From: Alistipes communis
GTDB taxonomy: Bacteria > Bacteroidota > Bacteroidia > Bacteroidales > Rikenellaceae
Assembly: GCF_006542665.1 (NCBI RefSeq)
Contig: NZ_AP019735.1
Location: 3,162,001 to 3,226,000 of the forward strand
Reading direction: 5' to 3'
DNA length: 64,000 nucleotides
Each line of letters opens with the position of its first letter. Positions within the stretch are counted from its first letter, which is position 1. Shown piece after piece: positions 17,337 through 25,602 of the stretch. Under the pieces are notes generated by a model. It made no database searches. It saw nothing but the letters and a program-made list of their open reading frames with translations, and was not told where the DNA came from. Position numbers and translations under genes: made by a program.

Positions 17337-18362
17337 TTATCGTTTCTTCAAAGCCCCTTTTATACGGCCTCCGACATTTCCGATCGCCGCTCCGGCGACT
17401 CCGGCAGCGCCCATCGCCACGGCACGTCCTGCGCCTGCGACTTTATCGCCGTAACTTCCGGCGCCTCCGGCCTGAATGATCCACGACGCAACGGTCGGCA
17501 CGCAGAAATATCCGATGATTCCGATAATCATAAAAATGCAATAGACCGTATTGCTTCCGTCGGGTATGAACGTCGGGTCTTGCAGTCGTTCGATGTCCTG
17601 CTGGAGCATTAGAATCTGGATGCGCGAAAGGATCGCACCGAACAGGTCGCTGACGGGCAGCCACAAATAGATACAGATATAGCGTGCCAACCAAGATGCC
17701 AGCGTATTGTGGAAGCCGTCGTACACGGAGAAGGCGAAGGCCACGGGCCCCAGCAATGCCAGAACGATCAGGAAAAACGTCCGCACGGTGTCGATGGTCA
17801 GCGATGCCGCCTGGAAGAGCGTTTCCAGAAACGTCCGGAATGCCTCACGGACTTTCTGACCGAATTGATACCCGGCTCGCTCGGCATACATCCCGGCAAT
17901 CGCCATGAGGTCTTTAGGCTTCCAGCCCAATTCGTCAAGCCGTTTGTCGAACTCTTCATTACTGATAAGATAGGCTTTTTCCGGATCGCGGAGCATCGCC
18001 TGACGCTGCAATTCATCCTTCTGTGTCTGGTATTTTTCCAGATCGAACGCCTGTCGATCGACCAAATGCGATGTGGCATTGCTGATGGGTGACAATAGGC
18101 CGTTCAAAGGCCCCAGCACGAGGGTCGGGAAAGCCATGATGCACAGCCCCAGCACAAAAGGCCGCAGCAGCGGGAATACCTCGATCGGCTCCGCGGCGGC
18201 GAGGGATTTCCAGACCCGGTATGCGATGAAAAACAAGGCGCCCAATCCGGCGAGTCCTTTGGCAATGCCCATCATATCGCTGCACAACGGCAACATATCG
18301 GCGTACAACGAGCGGAGAATCTGATGCAGGTTCGTCCACTCTACGGCTAACGGCATCGTCAT
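17337..18362 (-). CDS. traJ: Conjugative transposon TraJ
   Basis: 341 aa polytopic inner-membrane protein, with hydrophobic segments around residues 35-55, 65-90, 185-215 and 265-295. The order between TraI and TraK and the VirB6-like topology identify it as TraJ. The C-terminus is Gly/Ala-rich and basic (GGRIKGALKKR). It has intact TGG tryptophans from the start (MTMPLAVEWTNLHQ), so it is not one of the TGA-interrupted genes. It starts 3 nt after the traI stop. Confidence 0.92.
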   Translation of the reverse strand: MTMPLAVEWTNLHQILRSLYADMLPLCSDMMGIAKGLAGLGALFFIAYRVWKSLAAAEPIEVFPLLRPFVLGLCIMAFPTLVLGPLNGLLSPISNATSHLVDRQAFDLEKYQTQKDELQRQAMLRDPEKAYLISNEEFDKRLDELGWKPKDLMAIAGMYAERAGYQFGQKVREAFRTFLETLFQAASLTIDTVRTFFLIVLALLGPVAFAFSVYDGFHNTLASWLARYICIYLWLPVSDLFGAILSRIQILMLQQDIERLQDPTFIPDGSNTVYCIFMIIGIIGYFCVPTVASWIIQAGGAGSYGDKVAGAGRAVAMGAAGVAGAAIGNVGGRIKGALKKR

Positions 18363-18365
18363 AGG

Positions 18366-18998
18366 TTACCAATATCTGTCGTTATGGCCGCCGTACAAGG
18401 CCCGCACACGCTCCGAATCCCCGCGCTGACGGCTGCGCAGGAACGACACGGAGATATTCTTGCGTGTATAATATTCCGTAAGATTGCGGTATTCGAGCAT
18501 CTCGTAATAGATCCTGTCGATAATATCCAGCCGCTCCTTGTCGGTCATCGAAAGCCCCGACGGAGTGATGATCTGCTTCAGGTCATTCAACAGGTCGGCA
18601 CTCGCCGACAGCAGCTTCGTATAGCCTGCGGCCATTGCCGTGAGTTCCTCGGCCGAGTAGTTCGTATCGTCGAGCATCGACCGGAAATTCGAGATGTATA
18701 TATCGGAGATGTCGCCCACGAGCAGCATCGTCTGCTGCACGCGACGGGCGCTTTTGACGAGGTTATGCACCGACCGCAGCGCATCGTAATATTTCTTCGA
18801 CTGCTCGTAAATCTTTACCGTCTGCTGAAAACTCTGAAGCAGCGTACTTCCGTTCCGGGATGCTTCGACGACCTGCTTGGTGGAATTCACGATACCCTGC
18901 GCCAGATTCGAGGGGTCGCTCACCACCCACTGCGCCCGAAGCGGATGGCCTGCCAGCAGCATCGCTGCCAGCAGGCCGAAGCCTATTCGCCGTCCCAT
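18366..18998 (-). CDS. traI: Conjugative transposon TraI (DUF4141)
   Basis: 210 aa from ATG 18,998. The signal peptide MGRRIGFGLLAAMLLAGHPLRAQ supports this start. A longer frame to 19,148 would only add basic, low-complexity sequence overlapping the DUF3876 gene. The mature part begins WVVSDPSNLAQGIVNSTKQV and is mostly helical, as in VirB5-like minor pilus proteins. The start overlaps the end of the DUF3876 gene by 16 nt. Confidence 0.9.
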   Translation of the reverse strand: MGRRIGFGLLAAMLLAGHPLRAQWVVSDPSNLAQGIVNSTKQVVEASRNGSTLLQSFQQTVKIYEQSKKYYDALRSVHNLVKSARRVQQTMLLVGDISDIYISNFRSMLDDTNYSAEELTAMAAGYTKLLSASADLLNDLKQIITPSGLSMTDKERLDIIDRIYYEMLEYRNLTEYYTRKNISVSFLRSRQRGDSERVRALYGGHNDRYW

Positions 18999-19402
18999 CG
19001 CACCGGAGCCTGAAGGATTACTTCCCTCCCTATACGCTGCGGCCGGTCGTCGCGGACGAAAAGCCCGAAACATCCGATATGCAGAATATCGTTGGTCGTG
19101 TGATGAATGACGCATCCGCCGGTTTGCCCGTACAAGACATGGAGCCACAGACCGTCATCGCGTTTGAGAATGACCATGTCCCGCACGGGACGCTCGCCGC
19201 AGAAAAGCGTCGCGGCATATCCCGGAGCCGTTTTGCGGATCGTGATCCGCTCTCCGTATTCGTTCTTTCAGCAGCCGCAGATACGGTCGTCGGCAGCCTC
19301 GGATTGCAACTCCCGGATGGTCTGTTTCAGCGACTCGATCTCTTCTTGTGCCCGGCGCAGCCGTTCGTCTCGCGCGGCGAGTTCTTTTTTGGATATGAAC
19401 AT
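18983..19402 (-). CDS. DUF3876-type tra-operon protein interrupted by in-frame TGA
   Basis: ATG 19,402 opens MFISKKELAARDERLR, a coiled coil of about 40 residues ending ICGC, then TGA at 19,268-19,270. The same frame continues KNEYGERITIRKTAPGY... for 94 codons to TAG. Read through, it is 139 aa. The second part matches my recollection of DUF3876, whose conserved G-x-W followed by an I-x-I-x-R strand places Trp exactly at the TGA (GC-TGA-KNEY). DUF3876 genes normally sit between traG and traI, as here. Without readthrough, only a 44-aa coiled coil is made, and the second part has no good start. Either a TGA read as Trp or a nonsense mutation. Confidence 0.7.
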
Positions 19403-19419
19403 GATTTTCGGATTTTAGG

Positions 19420-21924
19420 TTAATGATATTCATTGCGTTTTCGCTCGGCCAACTGGCGTATAGCCAGCTCGATATTGCCGCCGAGCTTCTCCGTGAGACG
19501 TTGCAACTCCAGTTTTTCAGTCTCTTCGGTGGTATAGCAGAGGTATTCCTCAAGACTCGTTTCGGTAGCATAGACAGCAGAGTGCACGCCTCCGAGTCCG
19601 ATCCACACCTCTTTGTAGCGGCGCTTGGGGTCATTGGCCCGATTGATCGACAACACCTGATTGCGTTCCTTATCACTCAATCCCAACAACTCCTGAATCT
19701 CGTCGAACTTGTTAGCATACTTACGCATGTCCAAAAGGATGCGGCAGTCGCAGTTGGCGATGACGCTCTCCTTGAGGACGGGCGACGACAGCAGGTCGTC
19801 CAACTCCTGCGTTACGCACATACACTCGCCGAAATACTTGCGGCAGGTTTTATACAAATACTTGATAAATCCCGCCATGCCCGCCTTGGCGATAGCTTTC
19901 CATGCTTCTTCGAGCAGTAAAACTTTGCGAATACCCTTCAGCCGCCGCATTTTTGTAAGGAAGGTCTCCATGATAATCAGTGTAATGACAGGATAAAGGA
20001 CTTTGTTTTCGCTGATATTATCCAGTTCGAAGACGATGAATCGCTTATCCAACAAGTCCAACTGCTTGTCAGAGTTCAAGAGGTAGTCGTACTCCCCGCC
20101 ACGATAGTAAGGTTCGAGAACATTCAGAAAATTTTCAATATCGAAATCCTTTTCCCGGACGCGCTTTTTTTCCAACAGACGGCGGTAATCCGTTGCGACG
20201 AACTCGTAGAAGGTGTTGAACGAAGGTGTGGCCGCAGTGCCGGTCTTGAGTTGCGAGAGGTATAGGTTCACGGCATTCGACAAGGCCACCTCTTCCGCAC
20301 GTGTCGGTTCCTCGGATTCGCGCTTCCACAAGGTCAGCAACAGCGCCTTGAGCGATTCGCGCTTCTCGACGTCGTACACTCCGTCTTCGACAAAGAAGGG
20401 GTTGAAGGCAACGGGGGCATCCTCCTGATAGGTGAAATATATCCCATCCCGACCTTTGGTTTTCTGCCGGATAAGCGAGCACAATCCTTGATAGGAGTTT
20501 CCCGTATCGACAATCACGATATGTGCGCCCTGTTCATAATATTGCCTGCATATATGATTGAGGATAAAACTTTTGCCTCCCCCTGAAGGCCCGATGACCA
20601 CACGGTTCCGGTTGCTTATCCATCCTTTTTTCATCGGGTAGTCGGAGATGTCGAGGTGGATGGGGATACCGCTCACCCGATCCGCCATCTTAATGCCGAA
20701 AGGCGACAAAGATGAGCGATAGTTCGTCTCTTCGTTAAACAGACACAAGCCCTGTTCGAGAAACGTATAGAAACTTTCTTCGGCGGGAAAATCCCCTTCG
20801 TTGCCGGGGATCGCCGCCCAGAAAAGCGTCGGAACATCCACAGTATTATGACGCGGCGTGCACCCCATAAGTGCCAGCTGCGCCCCGACATCGTTACGGA
20901 TCTGCTTCAATTCCTCGCTCCCTTCGCCCCATGCCATGACATTGAAATGGGCGCGTATCGAGGTCAGAGAGAAGGAGTGCGCCTCATTGAGGTAATCGTC
21001 GATCCATGCTTTATTGATCTGGTTCGAACGGCTGTACTGCGCGAGCGACTGCATGTTACGGGCCGTACGCTCGAACTGCCTGAGGTTCTCGTCGCTGTTA
21101 TCCAAAAACAGATATTGATTGTAGATGTGGTTGCACGAGAGCAGCAATCCTACGGGAGCGGCAAATGAAAGCCGACAATCGGAACGCTCCGTCGAGAGGC
21201 GTTCGTAGCGGTCATCCGTACGAACGCTGCCGGGAAGGTCGTCCAGATCGGAAAGCGTATGCAGACACAACGCCTTGTCGCCGATCCACATCCGGTCGGG
21301 ATCGAGACGCATGTCCTGCAACGGGGTCTTCCCGGACGGTGACAGCGTGAGATAACGTTCGAGGATTCCCGAAGATTCGGGAGTTCCGGCAATCTCGTCC
21401 GCTCCGAGACGCCGCAGCCGAATATGGCCGCTCTCGCGGACGATGCTGGCGAACTGCTCCACAGCTTCCAGAAAGCGCGTCGTCGTATCTTTGTCCTGCA
21501 ACTCTTTCGGGACGAGCGTACCCCGGCACAGCACACTGCAATCGCTCTGACGGCGGCTTTGCGCACGGGTTGTCTTCGTAATAAACAGGTAGCAAGTATG
21601 ATGCAGAAAAGGACGTTCGTTGAAATGCCGCTCGAACGACCGGCTCAAGAAACTCAAATCGTCTTTCCCGATATCGGAACGATACCGCTCCTGAACGAAA
21701 ATATCCTGCTTGTGCACCACGGTATAGTCCGGAAGCACCTTCACCGCTTTGAGCCATACGCCGTGCAGCGCTTCATATTCCTGCGAAGAGACGGTAAACA
21801 ACTCCGGAAGCGTAACCTCGAACGCCACCGTGATGTTGGCGTCTTTGGAGAGGATACAATCGTGTTCGACCTTTCAGATCGGGAATTTCCGTTCGAGGGT
21901 TTCGGTTTTCAAGGTGTTATTCAT
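19420..21924 (-). CDS. traG: Conjugative transposon TraG, VirB4-type ATPase, with in-frame TGA at codon 17
   Basis: 834 aa if TGA at 21,874-21,876 is read through. From ATG 21,924 the N-terminus reads MNNTLKTETLERKFPI, TGA, KVEHDCILSKDANI. I recall Trp at this place in CTnDOT-type TraG (FPIWKVEHD). This is within the DUF3875 N-terminal domain. The downstream part has the VirB4 Walker A GPSGGGKSF near residue 435 and Walker B VLLLEEAW near 655. It powers pilus/channel assembly at the inner membrane. All other Trp codons in the gene are TGG. An in-frame ATG at 21,828 could start a protein without the first 32 residues, so partial function without readthrough is possible. It lies 4 nt after traF. 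Confidence 0.93.
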
Positions 21925-21928
21925 GTTC

Positions 21929-22243
21929 TTAATGTCGGTTTAGAATTCTTGCCACACTTTTTCGGGAGACGATACGTCGCGGATGCCGCCGTGCGGCGAG
22001 GAGCTTCATCAGTCCGTAAGCCCCGTACTTGCGGTTCAGACGGAAGGTCAGCGCCACAAGCGCGCCGCCCATCCCCACGCCCGCGACAAGGCATGCCACC
22101 TGATCGACTCCGCCCATATAAAGTACGACTACGAGAATGAAAACGGCGAGCAGGCCGCCGGCGAAGAGGAAGAGGTACTGCGCCCGCAGCCCCTTGAACT
22201 CCACCTGGCGGCCCACGCCTTTATTGATCGGATATTCGGCCAT
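21929..22243 (-). CDS. traF: Conjugative transposon TraF (DUF4133)
   Basis: 104 aa. MAEYPINKGVGRQVEFKGL, then two membrane helices (about 23-44 and 49-68), then a basic cytoplasmic tail. VirB3-like inner-membrane component adjacent to the TraG ATPase, as in other Bacteroidales elements. It is 3 nt from the traE stop and 4 nt from the traG start. No internal TGA. Confidence 0.92.
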   Translation of the reverse strand: MAEYPINKGVGRQVEFKGLRAQYLFLFAGGLLAVFILVVVLYMGGVDQVACLVAGVGMGGALVALTFRLNRKYGAYGLMKLLAARRHPRRIVSRKSVARILNRH

Positions 22244-22246
22244 CGT

Positions 22247-22561
22247 CTAAAGGAAAAACGAACGCAGAATCGTGGCGGCGACGATCAGGAAGATACAGGC
22301 TCCGAACCAGCTCGCAGCGGTTTTAGACGTATCCGGATCGCCCGAACTAAACTTCTGATAGACCCGCACTCCGCCGATCAGGCCGATGACGGCGCCGATG
22401 GCGTAGATCAGCTTGGTCGCCGGGTCGAAATACGACGTGACCATCTGCGTAGCCTCCTGAATGCCGGCCATGCCGTTGCCTTGCTGCGCTGCGGCGTGCT
22501 GCACCGTGGCGAGCAGTCATACGGCGATTCATGCCGAACTGAAAATGAGTTTTCTTTTCAT
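22247..22561 (-). CDS. traE: Conjugative transposon TraE (DUF4134) with two in-frame TGA codons in the signal peptide
   Basis: 104 aa if two TGAs are read through. ATG 22,561 gives MKRKLIFSSA-TGA-IAV-TGA-LLATVQHAAAQQGNG (TGA at 22,529-22,531 and 22,517-22,519). That is a normal basic-hydrophobic signal peptide with an AAAQ cleavage site if TGA is Trp or another hydrophobic residue. The mature part is strongly conserved in type: ATQMVTSYFDPATKLIYAIG, then SGDPDTSKTAASWFGACIF and a C-terminal hydrophobic segment, as in VirB2/TraE pilin-like proteins. A GTG at 22,504 could start a form without a signal peptide. The real TGG in ASWFG shows both codons coexist. Confidence 0.9.
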
Positions 22562-22705
22562 GGATGATTGTGTTTTTTAATTCGACTTCAGATTTTCTCT
22601 CCGGGCGCTGGGCCCGTGATTCATGCGTGCTGCTCATCCTGCCGTCAGCCTGAATCGTAGTATCCGGGAGCTTTCATAGCTTCGCTTTTTTTTAAGTTGA
22701 ACAAT

Positions 22706-23443
22706 CTATTTCGGAGCGGCAGCCATACGCTGCGCCGCTTCCTTCTCGGCATCGTCCAGATAACGGGCGATGATCGGGCTGGCGCCGGAGATGGCGTCCA
22801 TGAGTGTACGCTGCACTTCCGTATGGCGGATGTCACGCAGCACTCCGGCCAGGGTTTGCCGCTGCTCTTCAGGCACGGCCTGCCCCTTGCATAAGGCGAG
22901 GATGCAATCCAACTGCTGCGGAGAGAAACTCTGCGTCCCGGCAGGCGGGGCCGTCGTTTCGCATCCTATGTCCATCACCTCTTCGGTCGCAGCTTCGCAC
23001 ATCAGGGTGTTCTCTTCCTCCGCGGTGAGCGCCGTAGGTTCCTTATGTATCCACCCCTGAACGGTCGCTTGCACAGCGCGATGTTCCTTATCGCTGTCGC
23101 TTGCCGGTACAAATGTATGGTCGCTCTTGTCTGAATTGTTCCCCTTGCGCCGGGAGTGGCGTGACGCGGCGCGTGCTGGCGTCCGCTGACCGGCGCCGTA
23201 GTCCCGGGTGACGACCAGCGCATCGTCTTTAGGGGTAACGGCTGCCGTCCGACGCGTGCGGCGGCGCGGCGGGTCGAGACGGTCGGCTTGCCGTCGATGC
23301 CAACGCGCCAGCGCCCGGCGCATCGGGCTGAAGCAAATTTCGCCCAACTCGCCCCGGAAGAGGAATTTATCCAGAAACAAATAGCAGAACAACACAAGGA
23401 ACAGCACGACGAGGGCTTCCGTGATTTTCATAACGGGTGTCAT
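22706..23443 (-). CDS. traD: TraD-like protein (DUF4122-type)
   Basis: 245 aa. One N-terminal membrane helix (ALVVLFLVLFCYLFLDKFLF, about 10-29), then a basic Arg-rich region (about 45-95), an acidic middle, and a C-terminal helical domain (FSPQQLDCILALCKGQAVPEEQRQ). Position between the DUF3408 gene and traE, plus domain layout, fit TraD of conjugative transposons. Function is not established. It ends in TAA, and 144 nt without a gene separate it from traE. Confidence 0.75.
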   Translation of the reverse strand: MTPVMKITEALVVLFLVLFCYLFLDKFLFRGELGEICFSPMRRALARWHRRQADRLDPPRRRTRRTAAVTPKDDALVVTRDYGAGQRTPARAASRHSRRKGNNSDKSDHTFVPASDSDKEHRAVQATVQGWIHKEPTALTAEEENTLMCEAATEEVMDIGCETTAPPAGTQSFSPQQLDCILALCKGQAVPEEQRQTLAGVLRDIRHTEVQRTLMDAISGASPIIARYLDDAEKEAAQRMAAAPK

Positions 23444-23445
23444 TC

Positions 23446-23829
23446 TTACAGGATTTTATTGAGTCCTTTGGAGCAGAGCGACCGTATTTCCGTCCGGTGC
23501 CGCTCGAAGTGCTGTTCCAATACGTTGTCTATGAAGTTTCCGACCGTAAAACGCCGGTTGCCCGCAACGCCCACGAGGGTCGTGATCTTACGGAGCAGAC
23601 GCCGATCGATATAGACGCATTGCCGGGCTTCGGAAGGAGTGTTCTTCAGAAACCGCGACGCATAGTCTTCCGCATCCGAACGCCTAACGCGCGGCTCCGA
23701 AGCAGACGCTTCCGCCGGCTCCGGGGCTATGGCATCTGACGCCGAGGCAGCCGGTTCGGGGCTGGCCATCAGGCTGCGCAGGTACTCTTCGTCGATCTCC
23801 TGTTGGGCGGGAGCCTTCCTGCTACTCAT
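23446..23829 (-). CDS. DUF3408 (TraB/TraC-type) protein
   Basis: 127 aa. An acidic Ala/Glu/Pro-rich N-terminus is followed by a conserved C-terminal domain with ARQCVYIDRRLLRKITTLVG and FTVGNFIDNVLEQHFERHR, a ribbon-helix-helix-like pattern known in DUF3408. The gene overlaps traA by 8 nt. DUF3408 proteins follow the ParA-like TraA in these operons and may act as its DNA-binding partner (inference). Confidence 0.85.
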   Translation of the reverse strand: MSSRKAPAQQEIDEEYLRSLMASPEPAASASDAIAPEPAEASASEPRVRRSDAEDYASRFLKNTPSEARQCVYIDRRLLRKITTLVGVAGNRRFTVGNFIDNVLEQHFERHRTEIRSLCSKGLNKIL

Positions 23830-24595
23830 GGCTCGGAAGTTTCAGTACGGCGCAGATCTCCGTCATCAGGCGGTCGAAACCGCACTCGGCGACGAAAGCC
23901 CGGTCGGGCGGCAGCAGCGTACACCGGTACACCGGGCCGCCCGCTTCCTGAATATCCTTATTGAAGTTGCTCCGCACGGGAATATGCGTGCGCAGATGCC
24001 GCAGCCCCAACTGATCGAGGACTTTCTCGTACTGCTCATAGAGCGGCGTCCGCTCGCGGCGATCCACCAAGTTCCAGAACAGGAACAGCTCCCGAAGATG
24101 CGCCCGTCCCGTCTTGATCAGACGGTCGTTGAGAACAGAGGCGAAATTGAGCGTGCTTTCCAGCACGATCCGGTCGGCTTTCATCGGGATGAAGAGGTAG
24201 TCCAGTTCGACGATCGTGGAGAGGACGCCTTCGTTGCCCACCGTTCCCGGAAGGTCGAACAGCACGACGTCGTATCGTTCTTCGGCGACAGCGGCCCATT
24301 TCCGCCATTCCGACATCGCCTCGGAAGGTTTGCAACAGAGAATACGATAAGGTTTCACCCCTTTGTTCTCGGCGAGTGAAACGAGGAGTCTGCCGTAGAT
24401 CGCCGAAGATTGCACGACGGCCTTGTCGCGGTTCGAGAGTTTGAGGATGGAGTGCTGCGGGTAGTCGCAGTCCACCACCGCGACGCGGATGCCGTGCAGG
24501 TAGTGCAGCCACGAGGCTGCCAGTACTGTGAGGGTCGATTTGCCGACGCCACCTTTCTGGGAGGCGAAAGCGATGCACAAAGGGTTCTGTTCCAT
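23822..24595 (-). CDS. traA: TraA, ParA/MinD-family ATPase
   Basis: 257 aa. Deviant Walker A KGGVGKSTLTVL at residues 14-25, VAVVDCDYPQHS near 38, and FDLPGTVGNEG near 115. First gene of the minus-strand tra operon, next to a small DUF3408 partner. ParA-type proteins move or partition DNA and could bring the element to the secretion channel or stabilise it. The upstream region (24,600-24,800) is full of ATACG/CGTAT motifs that could be its or its partner's binding sites. Confidence 0.93.
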   Translation of the reverse strand: MEQNPLCIAFASQKGGVGKSTLTVLAASWLHYLHGIRVAVVDCDYPQHSILKLSNRDKAVVQSSAIYGRLLVSLAENKGVKPYRILCCKPSEAMSEWRKWAAVAEERYDVVLFDLPGTVGNEGVLSTIVELDYLFIPMKADRIVLESTLNFASVLNDRLIKTGRAHLRELFLFWNLVDRRERTPLYEQYEKVLDQLGLRHLRTHIPVRSNFNKDIQEAGGPVYRCTLLPPDRAFVAECGFDRLMTEICAVLKLPSHE

Positions 24596-24632
24596 ACGAG
24601 AATAATTAAGCGATTAATATTTAACTTGTTCC

Positions 24633-24774
24633 GATACGCGGATACGTACTTGCGTATTCACGTATCTTCGGCGATTCATACGCCTTTGCGGATTCGCATA
24701 CTTTTGTCGGCAGATACGGATATAAGCTGTCACATACGAACTTCGGCATCTATGCAGACATCTACATCCGTATC
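24633..24774. repeat. Cluster of ATACG/CGTAT motifs upstream of traA
   Basis: In about 140 bp there are at least eight copies of ATACG or its complement CGTAT, for example near 24,634, 24,642, 24,653, 24,661, 24,678, 24,714, 24,735 and 24,769, often as GATACG or CGTATC. No other place in the window looked similar by eye. It lies between the divergent tra and mob operons, right next to a ParA homologue. Candidate iterons, parS-like or operator sites; no function is shown. Confidence 0.5.
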
Positions 24775-25017
24775 CGCATAGCCGCGCAATGACGGATGTA
24801 CGGGAGGAAGAGGCTACGCGGGCAGGTAGATTCGTAAGTACCGATCCGCGCACAAAGAAAATGCGAAAACGCCCCCGTTCGGCGGCTCCGAAAACGGGTG
24901 GCGCCCAAAGGCGCGTATCGGCGTCCGTTGGCAGGTATATATCTGATACAACATAAAATAAAACGCTCTACCTTTGCCTCCGAAAAGAGTAATCCCGCCG
25001 CGACGCCGAAGGCGCGC

Positions 25018-25135
25018 ACCTTCATCCGGCCCCTGGCCGGATTTCTATATGCGCCCGCATATAGCAAGGGGTACTTTCAGCCGCTCGGAATATTCCGAGC
25101 CGCCGAAAGTGCCGCCGCGACCTGCGGCGCGGCGG
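25018..25135. other. Palindrome cluster, candidate oriT
   Basis: Four inverted repeats in about 120 bp just upstream of the mobilisation genes: 25,024-25,042 (ATCCGGCC/GGCCGGAT, 3-nt loop); 25,045-25,064 (CTATATGCG/CGCATATAG, 2-nt loop); 25,073-25,110 (38-nt palindrome, 19-bp arms with two mismatches, centre GCTCGGAATATTCCGAGC); and 25,112-25,135 (CCGCCGCG/CGCGGCGG). Relaxase origins usually lie beside the mob genes and carry such repeats. The exact nick site was not identified. Confidence 0.55.
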
Positions 25136-25176
25136 ACGGTTACTCCCGAGTCGTAACCTCAAAACACGGATGCCCT

Positions 25177-25602
25177 ATGGATGCTGCCGATAAACCGACC
25201 TCCGCCGCGGGCCGCAAAGCCCTCGACGATCCGCGCATACATCGCTATTACGTTCGCCTGACAAGCGAGCAAAACGAGCGTTTCCTGCGCATGTACGAAC
25301 AGTCCGGAATGAAGAATAAAGCCGATTTCATCTGCCACCGCATCTTTGGATGACCCTTTACGGTCGTCGTCCGAGACAAGAACACCTACGATTTCTATGT
25401 CCGGCTGACGGGATTTTACGCCCAGTTCCGGGCTATCGGGGTGAACTACAACCAGTGCGTCAAAGCCATACACACGACCTTCGGCGATAAGAAAGCGTTG
25501 GCCTATCTCTACCGTCTGACGCTCGAAACACAACGGCTGGAACAACTCGTGAAGGCGGTCGTCGAACTTACGAAGGAGTTGCTGCAATGGTGCCGAAAGT
25601 AA
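25177..25602 (+). CDS. Mobilisation accessory protein (MobB/MobA-like) with in-frame TGA at codon 59
   Basis: 141 aa if the TGA at 25,351-25,353 is read through. ATG 25,177 gives MDAADKPTSAAGRKALDD, then RIHRYYVRLTSEQNERFLRMYEQSG, a ribbon-helix-helix-type DNA-binding start, ending CHRIFG before TGA. The frame continues PFTVVVRDKNTYDFYVRLTGFYAQFRAIGVNYNQCVKA..., which I recognise as the conserved C-terminal half of relaxosome accessory proteins of Bacteroidales elements. In relatives I recall a variable polar residue rather than Trp at the TGA position, so CGA-to-TGA mutation is also possible here. The end overlaps the relaxase start by 16 nt. The truncated 58-aa form would be just the DNA-binding arm. 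Confidence 0.8.

Noticed and set aside
22517..22531. Selenocysteine insertion as the explanation of in-frame TGA
   Set aside because: No SECIS-like hairpin was seen after the TGAs, the positions are in signal peptides and Trp sites, and neither selenoprotein family nor sel genes are present in the window.
24614..25067. Short frames in the region between traA and the mobilisation genes
   Set aside because: Repetitive Arg/Tyr/Ile-rich translations come from the ATACG motif cluster; no start signals or family. Better explained as a control region.
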